In this document: positions 17,072-28,052 of the stretch, piece after piece | Numbering within the stretch: position 1 is the first letter of the stretch | Layout: the number at the start of each line of letters is the position of its first letter | Assembly: GCA_025934255.1 (NCBI GenBank) | Contig: JAICYJ010000021.1 | Location: forward strand, 1-48,694 | Reading direction: 5' to 3' | Length of the DNA stretch: 48,694 nt | Source: Thermoleophilia bacterium | GTDB lineage: Bacteria; Actinomycetota; Thermoleophilia; Gaiellales; JAICJC01 | The notes under the pieces: model-generated | Told to the model about the DNA's origin: nothing | The model's input: only the letters and a program-made list of their open reading frames with translations | The model's database searches: none | Position numbers and translations under genes: made by a program

Positions 17072-17098
17072 GTCTCATCGCCAGCCGATTTTTGAGAC
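17072..17098 (+). promoter_or_regulatory. hairpin-forming inverted repeat before the tkt SD
   Basis: GTCTCA (17072-17077) pairs with TGAGAC (17093-17098), and the inner TCG (17078-17080) pairs with CGA (17086-17088) around a 5-nt loop, leaving four T's bulged. It ends 5 nt before the AAGGAG of tkt. It could be an RNA element masking translation or a DNA operator with half-sites two turns apart. Confidence 0.35.
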
Positions 17099-17116
17099 CT
17101 CCGAAGGAGCGTGCGC

Positions 17117-19101
<1,985 letters not shown>

Positions 19102-19105
<4 letters not shown>

Positions 19106-20199
19106 CCAGGCTGCACGAGCTCGCGGCCGCGGGCACCAGCCCGTGGCTCGACAACATCCGCCGGAGCTGGCTCAGCTCGGGCACGTTTCAGCAGTGGGTG
19201 GACGACGGGGTGGTGGGGGTCACGTCAAACCCGACCATCTTCCAGAAGGCGATCGCCGACTCCGACGACTACGACGACGCGCTCGCGGCCGCCGCGGCGC
19301 CGGGCAAGGATCCCGGCGACGTCTTCTTCGAGCTGGCGATCGCCGACGTCCAGGAGGCGGCCGACCAGCTGCGCGGCGTGTACGACGCCACCGGCCACCT
19401 GGACGGCTTCGTCTCGTTCGAGCTGCCGCCGTCGATGGCCAACGACACGGCCGCCTCGACCAGGGCGACGCCGGAGTTCTGGGAGCGGATCGGCCGGCCC
19501 AACATCTTCATCAAGATCCCCGGGACGGCCGAGGGCGTGCCGGCCATCGAGCAGTCGATCGCCGCCGGCATCAACGTCAACGTGACGCTGCTGTTCTCGC
19601 TGGCCAACTACGAGGCGATCCACTGGGCCTTCATCCGCGGGCTGGAGCGACGGGTGCAGCAGGGGCAGCCGATCGATGACGTGCACTCGGTGGCCAGCTT
19701 CTTCGTCTCACGGGTGGATACGGCGGTCGATGCGATCCTGCCCGAGGGATCGCCGCTGCGCGGGAAGGCGGCCATCGCCAACGCCAAGCTCGCCTACCAG
19801 CGCTACCTCGAGATCAAGGCCGACGATCGCTGGCAGGCGCTGGCCGCACACGGCGCCCGCGTACAGCGGCCGCTGTGGGCCTCCACCGGCACCAAGAACC
19901 CGGCCTACTCGGATGTTCTCTACATCGACAATCTGATCGGGCCCGAGTGTGTGAACACGATGCCTGACCCGACCATCGCCGCGTTCATGGACCACGGGGT
20001 GGTGGAGCGCACGGTCGACCGGGATGTCGACCAGGCCCGCCGGGAGCTCGAGCGGCTGCAGGAGGCCGGCATCGACCTCGACGACGTCACCCGCCGCCTC
20101 GAGCTGGACGGCGTCAAGGCGTTCTCGGCCTCGTTCGACTCGCTGGTGGAGACGCTGCAGGAGCGGCTCGACCGGATCGGTGCCCGCGGCGCGGCCTGA
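19102..20199 (+). CDS. tal: transaldolase
   Basis: A 365-residue Schiff-base enzyme that transfers a dihydroxyacetone unit from sedoheptulose 7-phosphate to glyceraldehyde 3-phosphate. The length and [11 protein letters not shown] are typical of the actinobacterial long form. The catalytic lysine is K138 in [22 protein letters not shown] and [16 protein letters not shown] are further family markers. ATG 19102 overlaps the tkt stop (ATGA), so translation is coupled. Confidence 0.97.
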
Positions 20200-20233
20200 G
20201 CGCACGCCGACGTGCGATACCAAGGAAGGTGAC

Positions 20234-21130
20234 ATGGAACTGGCAATGATCGGTCTGGGCCGGATGGGCGGAAACATGGCGCATCGCCTCTCCGACGCCG
20301 GCCACACGGTGGTGGGCTGGACGCGCAGCGGCGACGAGTCGCTGGAAAAGCAGTACGGAATCCGTTGGGCGGGGACGCTTGAAGGCGCCGTGGCCGCCCT
20401 CGAGCAGCGGCCGCGGGTGGTCTGGCTGATGATCCCGGCAGGCCCCCCGACATCGGCCACGGTCACCCAGCTGACCGGGCTGCTGGAGGCGGGCGACATC
20501 GTTGTCGACGGCGGCAACTCCAACTTCCGCGACTCCCAGCAGCACGCGGCGACGATGAAGGAGCACGGCATCGAGTTCATCGACTGCGGTACCTCCGGCG
20601 GCGTCTGGGGCTACGCGAACGGCTACTGCCTGATGATGGGTGGAAACGACGTCGCCGTGGCCGCGCTGGCACCCGCCTTCGAGACGCTGGCGCCGCCCGA
20701 CGGCTGGCTGCACACCGGGCCGGTCGGGTCGGGGCACTTCACGAAGATGGTGCACAACGGCATCGAGTACGGGCTGATGCAGGCCTACGGCGAGGGCTTC
20801 GAGATCCTCGAGAAGAGCGAGTTCGATCTCGACCTGCCGGCCACCGCGGAGGTCTGGCGGCACGGCTCGGTGATCCAGTCGTGGCTGCTCGACCTGCTGG
20901 CGCGGGCGCTGGCCGAGGATCCCAAGCTGGAGCACATCAAGGGCTACGTGGACGACTCCGGCGAGGGTCGCTGGACGGTGATGGAGGCGATCAACGAGGG
21001 CGTCGCCGCCCCCGCCATCGCGATCGCGCTGATGGCGCGCTTCACCTCCCGCGACCCCGATCCGTTTGCGATGAAGGCGATCGCGGCACTGCGCAACCAG
21101 TTCGGCGGCCACGCGGTGGTGCGCGAGTGA
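20234..21130 (+). CDS. gnd: 6-phosphogluconate dehydrogenase, decarboxylating, short (about 300-residue) form
   Basis: A 298-residue enzyme that oxidises 6-phosphogluconate to ribulose 5-phosphate and CO2. The Rossmann motif IGLGRMGGNM is at residues 6-15, substrate motif CGTSGGVWG at 118-126, and catalytic K171 in SGHFTKMVHNGIEYG. It lacks the long C-terminal domain of the 470-residue enzyme and belongs to the short YqeC/GntZ type, often NAD-dependent. The loop after the second strand is WTRSGDE, with no acidic residue at its tip, so the cofactor is uncertain. AAGGAAGG precedes ATG 20234; the 34-nt gap after tal is the largest in the operon. The stop overlaps zwf. Confidence 0.95.
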   Translation: MELAMIGLGRMGGNMAHRLSDAGHTVVGWTRSGDESLEKQYGIRWAGTLEGAVAALEQRPRVVWLMIPAGPPTSATVTQLTGLLEAGDIVVDGGNSNFRDSQQHAATMKEHGIEFIDCGTSGGVWGYANGYCLMMGGNDVAVAALAPAFETLAPPDGWLHTGPVGSGHFTKMVHNGIEYGLMQAYGEGFEILEKSEFDLDLPATAEVWRHGSVIQSWLLDLLARALAEDPKLEHIKGYVDDSGEGRWTVMEAINEGVAAPAIAIALMARFTSRDPDPFAMKAIAALRNQFGGHAVVRE

Positions 21131-22644
21131 GCCAACGCGCACGGCCGGAGGACAACCCGCTGCGCGAGGGCCTGCGGGTCGGCGGAGCCAGCGAGCCGGC
21201 GCTGTTCACGATCTTCGGCGCGACCGGCGACCTGGCTCAGCGAAAGCTGCTGCCGGCCATCTACAACCTGGCTAAGCGCGGCCTGCTGCCACCCCGCTTC
21301 GGGGTGGTCGGCTACGCGCGTACCCACATGGGCGACGACGCCTTTCGCCGCTTCGCCAAGGCCGCGATCGAGGCCCACTCGCGCACACCCATCGACGAGC
21401 GCTTCTGGCCGGCGTTCGCCTCGATGCTGCACTACCACGCCGGCGGCTTCGACGATTCGGCGCACTTCCACGCGCTGGCCCGGACGGTCGACGGGCTGGA
21501 CGAGCAGATCGGCGGCGGCGCTCACCGCGTGTTCTACCTGTCCACGCCCTCCAGCTTCTTCCCCGTGATCGTGAAGGGGCTGGGAGCGGCCAAGCTGAAC
21601 CGGCCCACCGCCCTCGTCCGGGTCGTGATCGAGAAGCCCTTCGGCGACGACCTGCAGAGCGCGCGCGCTCTGGCCGAGACCGTGCACCGCTCGTTCCACG
21701 AGCGCCAGGTCTACCGGATCGACCACTACCTGGGCAAGGAGACCGTCCAGAACATCTACGCGTTCCGGTTCGCCAACGCCATCTTCGAGCCGATCTGGAG
21801 CAACTCGTACGTCGACCACGTGCAGATCACTGTGGCCGAGTCGCTGGGGGTCGAGCACCGGGCCGCCTTCTACGAGGAGACCGGCGTCGTCCGCGACATC
21901 GTCCAGAACCACCTGCTGCAGGTGATGGCGCTGGTGGCGATGGAGCCGCCCGCCGCCTTCGAGGCCGAGTCCGTGCGCGACGAGAAGGCCAAGGCGCTGC
22001 GGGCGACGCGGCCGTTGGTGTTCTCCGACTCGGTGCGCGGCCAGTACGGCAGCGGCTACGTGGCCGGCGAGGAGGTGCTCGACTACCACCAGGAGCCGAA
22101 GGTGCCGGCGGACTCGAACACGCCCACGTACATCGCCGCCAAGCTCGAGATCGACAACTGGCGCTGGGCCGGGACGCCCTTCTACATCCGCACGGGAAAG
22201 CGCCTGGCCAAGCGCGTGACCGAGGTGGCGGTGCAGTTCAAGCGGCCGCCGCACCTGCCGTTCTCGCGCGAGGCGGCGGAGCATCTCGAGGCAAACTCGC
22301 TGGTGCTGCGGATCCAGCCGGACGAGGGCATCTCGCTACGGTTCGGAGCGAAGGCCCCGACGCCAACCCTCTCGATCCGCAGCGTGAACATGGACTTCCA
22401 GTACGGCTCCTCGTTCCTGGCCGACGTGCCCGAGGCCTACGAGACGCTGCTGCTGGACGCGATCCGCGGCGACAGCACCCTGTTCACGCGGCAGGACAGC
22501 GTGGAGCGGTCGTGGGAGATCTGCGATCCGCTGATCGAGCAGTGGCAGACCGGCCAGCCGCAGGCCTACGCGTCGGGCTCCTGGGGGCCGGACGCCGCCG
22601 ACGAGCTGCTGGCACGCGATGGGCGGCGCTGGAGGCGGCCGTGA
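21127..22644 (+). CDS. zwf: glucose-6-phosphate 1-dehydrogenase
   Basis: A 505-residue enzyme that commits glucose 6-phosphate to the oxidative pentose phosphate pathway. FGATGDLAQRKLLPAIYNL is the nucleotide-binding motif, and RIDHYLGKETVQN is the active-site signature with the substrate-binding lysine and catalytic histidine. GTG 21127 overlaps the gnd stop (GTGA). It is followed immediately by opcA, whose product is needed for full activity or assembly of this enzyme in actinobacteria and cyanobacteria. Confidence 0.97.
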   Translation: MSQRARPEDNPLREGLRVGGASEPALFTIFGATGDLAQRKLLPAIYNLAKRGLLPPRFGVVGYARTHMGDDAFRRFAKAAIEAHSRTPIDERFWPAFASMLHYHAGGFDDSAHFHALARTVDGLDEQIGGGAHRVFYLSTPSSFFPVIVKGLGAAKLNRPTALVRVVIEKPFGDDLQSARALAETVHRSFHERQVYRIDHYLGKETVQNIYAFRFANAIFEPIWSNSYVDHVQITVAESLGVEHRAAFYEETGVVRDIVQNHLLQVMALVAMEPPAAFEAESVRDEKAKALRATRPLVFSDSVRGQYGSGYVAGEEVLDYHQEPKVPADSNTPTYIAAKLEIDNWRWAGTPFYIRTGKRLAKRVTEVAVQFKRPPHLPFSREAAEHLEANSLVLRIQPDEGISLRFGAKAPTPTLSIRSVNMDFQYGSSFLADVPEAYETLLLDAIRGDSTLFTRQDSVERSWEICDPLIEQWQTGQPQAYASGSWGPDAADELLARDGRRWRRP

Positions 22645-23555
22645 GCAGGCATCAGAGCGGGTGGATCGATGTGGGCGAGGTGGAGCGCGCGCTGGCTGCG
22701 CTCCGCGCCGGTGAGGGCCATCCCAGCGTGCGGGCGACCACGCTCAACCTGGTTGTGCGCTGCGGCAACGCCGAGCACCTCAAGACCGCCAACCGCGTGC
22801 TCGACCGGATCGGCTCAAGCCGCCCGTTGCGCGCGATGATCGTGATGCCGGCAACGCGCACCCCGCGCGCCCGCGTCTCCAGCGATAGCGGCGACGACCA
22901 CCGGCGCGGGGTGTTCAACGAGCTGGTCGAACTGCGCGGCAACCGTGTCGCCCTGCCCAGCTCGGTGACGTCGCTGCTGGTGGCCGATCTGCCGGTGTTC
23001 CTGTGGTGGCAGGGCGAGCTCCCGCCGGAGGGAGACGCCGTACTGGAGGAGATGATCGAGCTGACGACGCGGATGATCGTCGACTCCGACCAGGCCGGCA
23101 TCGACGCGGTTGCCCGCGTGGACGCGCTGGCGACCGGGTTGGTCGACCTGGCCTGGGTGCGCACGGGGCCCTGGCGGGAGGCGATCGCGGCGCTGTTCGA
23201 CGGACGCAGCCAGCGGAAGCTGCTCGATCATCTGGTCGCCATCGAGGTGAGCGGTCCCCGCAACCAGTCGGCGCTGCTGGCCGGGTGGCTGCGCTCGCGG
23301 CTGGGCCGGGAGGTGGGGCTGGACACGCGGCGGGCCGTCCGCGTCAACCGGGTGCGGCTGATCTGCGGCGACGAGTCGTTCCTGGTCGAGCGCTCCGGCC
23401 GAAACGAGCACGGCATCGCCAGCGGCCCTGGGCTGGCGCCGCGGACGGTGGCGTTGCCCAGCTCTGCGGTCGCGCTGCTGCTGGCGGGCGAGCTCGACCG
23501 CCTGGGGGCCGAGCGGCCGTTCGAGGATGCGCTGGCGGAGGCGCAGGCGGCATGA
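22641..23555 (+). CDS. opcA: glucose-6-phosphate dehydrogenase assembly protein OpcA
   Basis: A 304-residue protein that helps glucose-6-phosphate dehydrogenase fold or keeps it active. Recognised by the conserved central segment LLVADLPVFLWWQGELP and by RATTLNLVV near the N-terminus, as well as by its place directly after zwf. GTG 22641 overlaps the zwf stop. No catalytic motif is expected or seen. Confidence 0.93.
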   Translation: MSRHQSGWIDVGEVERALAALRAGEGHPSVRATTLNLVVRCGNAEHLKTANRVLDRIGSSRPLRAMIVMPATRTPRARVSSDSGDDHRRGVFNELVELRGNRVALPSSVTSLLVADLPVFLWWQGELPPEGDAVLEEMIELTTRMIVDSDQAGIDAVARVDALATGLVDLAWVRTGPWREAIAALFDGRSQRKLLDHLVAIEVSGPRNQSALLAGWLRSRLGREVGLDTRRAVRVNRVRLICGDESFLVERSGRNEHGIASGPGLAPRTVALPSSAVALLLAGELDRLGAERPFEDALAEAQAA

Positions 23556-24223
23556 ACGCGCGCGTGCTGCCCGACGCAGAAGCGCTGGCGCGAGCCTCGG
23601 CCGAGCTCGTGCTGGAGGCCGAGGCCGCCGCCGGCGAGCGGTTTGCCATCTGCCTGACGGGTGGCTCCACGCCGCAGGCGACGCACCGACTGCTGGCGTC
23701 GGATGAGTACCGCGGCCGCGCCCACTGGTCGCGCTGGCACGTGTTCCTGGGGGACGAGCGGCGCGTGCCGCTCGACGATCCCCGGTCGAACTACCAAAAC
23801 GCGCGCGAGTCGCTGCTCGACCACGTGCCGATCCCCGCCGGCCAGATCCATCCCCTCACCGATGCCGACCAGTACGAGGGGCTGCTGCGCGCGTTCTTCG
23901 GCGAGGCACCGCGCTTCGACCTGCTGATGCTGGGGATGGGGGACGACGGGCACACGGCCTCGCTGTTCCCCGGGTCGGTGTCGCTGCTGGAGGCGGAGCG
24001 CTGGGTGATCGCGCCGCCCGACGTGGTGCAGGGGATGTCGCGGCTGACGCTGACGCTGCCCGCGCTGGACGCGGCCAGGCGCACCGTGTTCCTGGTCGCC
24101 GGCGCGGCCAAGTCCGACGCGATCCGGCGTATCAGCGCGGGGGAGCAGCTACCGGCGGGGATGGTGCAGGGCGCGGAGTGGCTGCTGGATGAGGCGGCGG
24201 CGACGGGTCTCGCTTCAGCCTGA
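23552..24223 (+). CDS. pgl: 6-phosphogluconolactonase
   Basis: A 223-residue DevB-type lactonase that hydrolyses 6-phosphogluconolactone, the step between Zwf and Gnd. LTGGSTPQATHRLL, FLGDERRVPLDDPRSN and LGMGDDGHTASLFPGS are the family motifs; the histidine of the last is the likely general base. ATG 23552 overlaps the opcA stop (ATGA). It ends the operon, 16 nt before the end of the convergent phoU gene, with no obvious terminator between them. Confidence 0.95.
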   Translation: MNARVLPDAEALARASAELVLEAEAAAGERFAICLTGGSTPQATHRLLASDEYRGRAHWSRWHVFLGDERRVPLDDPRSNYQNARESLLDHVPIPAGQIHPLTDADQYEGLLRAFFGEAPRFDLLMLGMGDDGHTASLFPGSVSLLEAERWVIAPPDVVQGMSRLTLTLPALDAARRTVFLVAGAAKSDAIRRISAGEQLPAGMVQGAEWLLDEAAATGLASA

Positions 24224-24239
24224 CCCTGACCAGCCCCGG

Positions 24240-24920
24240 CTATTCGCCCGGATGCGACGCATCCGTGAACTCGCGGAACTCGCCTGACGCCAGGTAGGCC
24301 ACGCGCTCGCCGATGTCGACCGCGTTGTCCCCGATCCGCTCCATGCAGCGTGAGATCAGGATCGCGCGCAGGCCCGCCTCGCGCATCCGCTCGTCACCGC
24401 CCAGCGCCATGATCCGGCGCGACAGCTCACGGTTCTCGGCGTTGATCACGGAGTCCATGATCACCAGCCGCTCGGCCCGCTCCACGTTCCGCTCGGCGAA
24501 GGCCGCCATCGCCTCGGTCGTCATCGCCTCCGCCTGGTCGCCCATCTTGCGGAACGACTCCAGCAGCTCCGATGCGATCACCAGCCCCAGCGTCAGCTTG
24601 GTCAGCTTGGCGATGTTGACGCACTGGTCGCCCATCCGCTCGAGGTGCAGGTTGACGTGCAGGACGGAGAGGATCAGGCGCAGGTCGGTTGCGACCGGCG
24701 TCTGCAGTGCCAGCATCCGCTCCACGTCCTCCTCGATGCGCATGTAGGAGGCGTCGTTCTCGTCGTCCGCAGCGATCACCATGTCGGCCAGCTGCTCATC
24801 GCCGGCCATCAGCGCCTGCACCGAGCGATCGAGCGCCCGCAGCACCAGGCGGCCGTGATTCTGCAGCTCCTCCTCGAGAAGGTCGAGCTGCTGCTGGAAG
24901 GATTGTCGCGTGCTTGCCAT
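24240..24920 (-). CDS. phoU: phosphate signalling protein PhoU (first paralogue)
   Basis: A 226-residue protein of two similar three-helix bundles. Each carries the metal-binding pattern: LHLERMGDQCVNIAKL in the first and CMERIGDNAVDIGERVAYL in the second. PhoU restrains phosphate uptake and signalling by contacting the Pst transporter and the sensor kinase. ATG 24920 gives the usual MASTRQSFQQQLDLLEEEL beginning; ATG 24953 would add 11 unlike residues. It is divergent from pstS, and the PHO box lies in the shared 136-base region, so both directions may be phosphate-regulated. Confidence 0.94.
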   Translation of the reverse strand: MASTRQSFQQQLDLLEEELQNHGRLVLRALDRSVQALMAGDEQLADMVIAADDENDASYMRIEEDVERMLALQTPVATDLRLILSVLHVNLHLERMGDQCVNIAKLTKLTLGLVIASELLESFRKMGDQAEAMTTEAMAAFAERNVERAERLVIMDSVINAENRELSRRIMALGGDERMREAGLRAILISRCMERIGDNAVDIGERVAYLASGEFREFTDASHPGE

Positions 24921-24970
24921 GGGCGGAAGTCTGGCAGAACCGTTCCCCGGCATGGGCCTTCCCAAGCGCG

Positions 24971-25003
24971 GTTCACCGTATCTTCACCAAACAGCCACCA
25001 TTC
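24971..25003 (+). promoter_or_regulatory. PHO box: three 11-nt direct repeats
   Basis: GTTCACC (24971-24977), CTTCACC (24982-24988) and AGCCACC (24993-24999) are each followed by four A/T-rich bases and spaced exactly 11 nt. This matches the PhoP-binding direct repeat unit known from Streptomyces (GTTCACC plus four bases). It lies 54-86 bases upstream of pstS, so phosphate starvation would switch on pstSCAB through a PhoP-type regulator encoded elsewhere. Confidence 0.78.
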
Positions 25004-25056
25004 TGGACCCCCGGCTGCAGAGCCGTTGACCGATCCTGCCGCGAGAGGCCATCGAC

Positions 25057-26133
25057 ATGGAGATGAATGGGATGCAGAGAGTGACGAAAACCGTCGCATC
25101 GGGTGTGACGCTGGCTCTTGTGGCTGTGGCGGCCGCCTGTGGATCGTCGGGCAGCAGCACCGGCAGTTCGGGTGGTGGTGGCAACAGCAACAGCAAGGTT
25201 CTGGTAGGTGCAGGGAGCACCTTCGTGGCGCCGCTGGTGCAGAGCTGGGCGGGTGCCTACGTGAAGACTCCCGCCGCCGTCACCGTCACGTACGGCGCCA
25301 TCGGTAGCGGCGGCGGTATCGACCAGATCACGGCGCGAACCGTGGACTTCGGCGCGAGCGATGCTCCGATGACGCCCGATCAGGCAACAGCCTGCAAGAG
25401 CTGCCTGCAGATCCCGTGGGCGCTTGGTGGGGTGTCTATTGAGTACAACGTCAAGGGCGTGCCCAACAATCTCAAGCTGACGGGGCCGGTTCTGGCCGAT
25501 ATCTATCTGGGCAACATCAGCTCGTGGAATGACCCGGCCATTGCGAAGCTGAATCCCGGTGTCAGCCTTCCCAGCACGCACATCACTCCCATCTACCGCA
25601 GCGACGGCTCCGGCACCAGCTTCGTGCTGACCGACTACCTGTCCGCGGTCAGCCCCGATTGGTCCAGCAAGGTCGGTGCGTCGACACAGCCCACCTTCCC
25701 CACGGGCACCGGCGCCGAGCACAGCTCGGGAGTGATCGCCGCGATGCAGGCGACCGACGGTGCGATCACCTACAGCGAGGTGTCGTACGTGGCCGCCGAC
25801 CACCTCAACGCTGCACTGATCGCCAACGCGGCGGGTACCTACGAGTCGCCGACCGAGAAGTCGATTCTCGCGGCCGCCGCAGTCGGCACGACACGCTCCG
25901 ACGGGACGATCAAGCTGGTCAATCCGCCGGCAGCGGCTGCCGACGCCTACCCGTTGTCCTCCTACACGTACGTGATCGTGCCGGAGACCTCCCCGAAGGC
26001 ATCGGTCCTGAAGCCGTTCCTTGACTACGCAGTCGGATCCACGGGTCAGGCCTTCGGCCCGCCCGTGTATCCGGCGCTTCCGTCAGCGGTTGCAAGCAGC
26101 GCCAAGGCCCTGATCGCGAAGATCCACTCATAA
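25057..26133 (+). CDS. pstS: phosphate ABC transporter substrate-binding lipoprotein
   Basis: A 358-residue phosphate-binding protein. The signal peptide ends in a lipobox VAAAC with C28 as anchor, followed by a Gly/Ser/Asn linker. The mature domain has GAGSTFVAPLVQSW, GAIGSGGGI and RSDGSGTSFVLTDYL, which provide the serines and backbone that hold phosphate, and FGASDAPM. ATG 25057 has GAGAGG upstream; ATG 25063 and 25072 are in-frame alternatives. It is first in pstS-pstC-pstA-pstB, downstream of the PHO box. Confidence 0.96.
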   Translation: MEMNGMQRVTKTVASGVTLALVAVAAACGSSGSSTGSSGGGGNSNSKVLVGAGSTFVAPLVQSWAGAYVKTPAAVTVTYGAIGSGGGIDQITARTVDFGASDAPMTPDQATACKSCLQIPWALGGVSIEYNVKGVPNNLKLTGPVLADIYLGNISSWNDPAIAKLNPGVSLPSTHITPIYRSDGSGTSFVLTDYLSAVSPDWSSKVGASTQPTFPTGTGAEHSSGVIAAMQATDGAITYSEVSYVAADHLNAALIANAAGTYESPTEKSILAAAAVGTTRSDGTIKLVNPPAAAADAYPLSSYTYVIVPETSPKASVLKPFLDYAVGSTGQAFGPPVYPALPSAVASSAKALIAKIHS

Positions 26134-26199
26134 GATGGACGAAAACGTGAGCGCCGGCACCGCCTGGCCGCTGTCGGCGTTCACGCGTCTCACTCACTG

Positions 26200-27162
26200 A
26201 TGGCCGCCGAAGCCCCACCTCAATCTCTCTCGACCAGCGGACACTTCCGTCGACGGTTGGGCGATCGCGCGCTCCGTCTCCTGGCGGGTCTGGCCGTGCT
26301 GGTGCTGGCACTCGTGATGGTGCTGCTGGTGTGGAACGTGGTCGACCAGGCACGGCCGTCCATCAGCGAGTTCGGGGTCGGGTTCCTGACCGGAACGGAA
26401 TGGAACGCCGTAACCGACAAGTTCGGAGCGCTCGACCTGATCTGCGGCACGTTGGCGACGTCGCTGATCGCGCTCCTGATCGCCGTGCCGATCGCCATCG
26501 CCATCGCGTTGTTCTTGACGGAGCTTGCGCCGGCTGTGCTGAGGACTCCGGTCGGGATGCTGGTCGAGCTACTGGCTGCAATCCCAAGCGTCGTGCTCGG
26601 CCTCTGGGGGATCGTGGTGATGGGCCCGTTCCTGAACGATCACGTCGAGCCGTGGATGATCTCGCACCTCGGCTTCATCCCGTTTCTGGACGGGTATCCG
26701 TCGCCGGTCGGGCTGCTCCCGGCCTGTCTGATCCTGACGATCATGATCGTGCCGATCGTGGCATCGATCAGCCGTGAGTTGCTCTCGAGCGTGCCCAGCG
26801 ACCTCAAGGCCGGCGCGATGGCGCTGGGAGCGACGCGGTGGGAGATGGTGCGGCGGGTGGCGCTGCCCCAGGTCGGTGCCGGTCTGGTGGCCGGCACCAT
26901 GCTCGGATTCGCCAGGGCGGTTGGCGAAGCGATCGCCGTCACCCAGGTGATCGGTGGCTCCCTTGTGCGGCCGCAAAACCTCTACGCACCCGCCGACACC
27001 ATGGCGGGACGGCTCGCCGCCCAGTACTCAGGCGCTGCCACCGCCTTGCAGAAGGCTTCACTCGCGTATCTCGCGGTGATTCTGCTGGTGATCAGCCTGA
27101 TCACCAACCTGATTGCGAACCTGATCGTTCGCCGGATGCGGCGCAGGTTGGGAACACCGTGA
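26200..27162 (+). CDS. pstC: phosphate ABC transporter permease PstC
   Basis: A 320-residue inner-membrane permease with about six transmembrane helices. FGALDLICGTLATSLIAL, the AIPSVVLGLWG segment, and the EAA-type loop LKAGAMALGATRWEMVRRVALPQ identify PstC. RAVGEAIAVTQVIGGS is also typical. It lies 66 nt after pstS, a gap with no clear terminator. The stop overlaps the GTG of pstA. Confidence 0.95.
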   Translation: MAAEAPPQSLSTSGHFRRRLGDRALRLLAGLAVLVLALVMVLLVWNVVDQARPSISEFGVGFLTGTEWNAVTDKFGALDLICGTLATSLIALLIAVPIAIAIALFLTELAPAVLRTPVGMLVELLAAIPSVVLGLWGIVVMGPFLNDHVEPWMISHLGFIPFLDGYPSPVGLLPACLILTIMIVPIVASISRELLSSVPSDLKAGAMALGATRWEMVRRVALPQVGAGLVAGTMLGFARAVGEAIAVTQVIGGSLVRPQNLYAPADTMAGRLAAQYSGAATALQKASLAYLAVILLVISLITNLIANLIVRRMRRRLGTP

Positions 27163-28052
27163 GCGCCGCAGGTGACGTCAACCTGACCGCTCAGACGCCG
27201 CGGGCTCGTCGCCGGAGGCTGACAGGGCAGATCATGGAAGGCTTTGCGACCGCCGCTGCGCTGCTGGCTGTGGCCGTGCTCGCGATCGTGCTGATCTCGG
27301 TGGCGAGGAAGGGCTTCCCGGCGCTGAACCTCGATCTGTTCACCCAGAACGCGGCGCCGTTCGGCCAGTCCGGCGGCGGCATCGAAAACGCGATCATCGG
27401 CACGGTGATCATCGTCCTGATCGCTGCGGCAATCTCGTTGCCGGTTGGTGTGCTGCTTGCGATCTTCAACACCGAGTTCGCGCCGCAGCGGCTGGCCGAG
27501 GCGATCCGGCTCACGCTGAACGTGCTGGCCGGCGTTCCGACCATCGTGATCGGGGTGTTCATCTTCAGCCTGATCGTGGTCGGCCGCGGTCAGAGCGGGA
27601 TCGCCGGGGCGCTCGGACTCTCCATCATCATGCTGCCCTTGATCGCGCGTGCGACCGAGGAGGTGCTGCTGCTGGTGCCCTCCACGCTGCGTGAGGGCAG
27701 CATGGCGCTGGGCGCCTCACGGACGCGCACCGTCTTGACGGTGATCCTGCCCACCGCGGTCGGCGGGATCGTGACGGCGACTATCGTCGCGGTCGCGCGG
27801 GCGGCGGGCGAAACCGCTCCGTTGCTGTTCACGTGCTCGATCTTCGTCGCGACCGCCGTCACCACCGACCCGCGTCAGGCGATGGCGACGCTTCCGATCG
27901 TCATCTTCAGCAGCTCCGAGTCACCTGACCCTCATGCCCAGCAGGTTGCGTGGGCGGCCGCGCTCGTGCTGATCGCGGTGGTGCTGATCGGAAGCATCGT
28001 CGGCAGGCTGCTCTCGGCGAAGACGCGACGGCAGATCGAGCGTGCTCGGTGA
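27159..28052 (+). CDS. pstA: phosphate ABC transporter permease PstA
   Basis: A 297-residue partner permease with about six transmembrane helices. [29 protein letters not shown], the EAA loop [15 protein letters not shown], and [12 protein letters not shown] are the PstA hallmarks. GTG 27159 overlaps the pstC stop (GTGA). Its own stop overlaps the GTG chosen for pstB, so the transporter genes are fully coupled. Confidence 0.95.
   Translation: MSAAGDVNLTAQTPRARRRRLTGQIMEGFATAAALLAVAVLAIVLISVARKGFPALNLDLFTQNAAPFGQSGGGIENAIIGTVIIVLIAAAISLPVGVLLAIFNTEFAPQRLAEAIRLTLNVLAGVPTIVIGVFIFSLIVVGRGQSGIAGALGLSIIMLPLIARATEEVLLLVPSTLREGSMALGASRTRTVLTVILPTAVGGIVTATIVAVARAAGETAPLLFTCSIFVATAVTTDPRQAMATLPIVIFSSSESPDPHAQQVAWAAALVLIAVVLIGSIVGRLLSAKTRRQIERAR

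Noticed and set aside
24224..24239. Intrinsic terminator between pgl and phoU
   Set aside because: The 16-base gap holds no stem of useful length and no T-tract.
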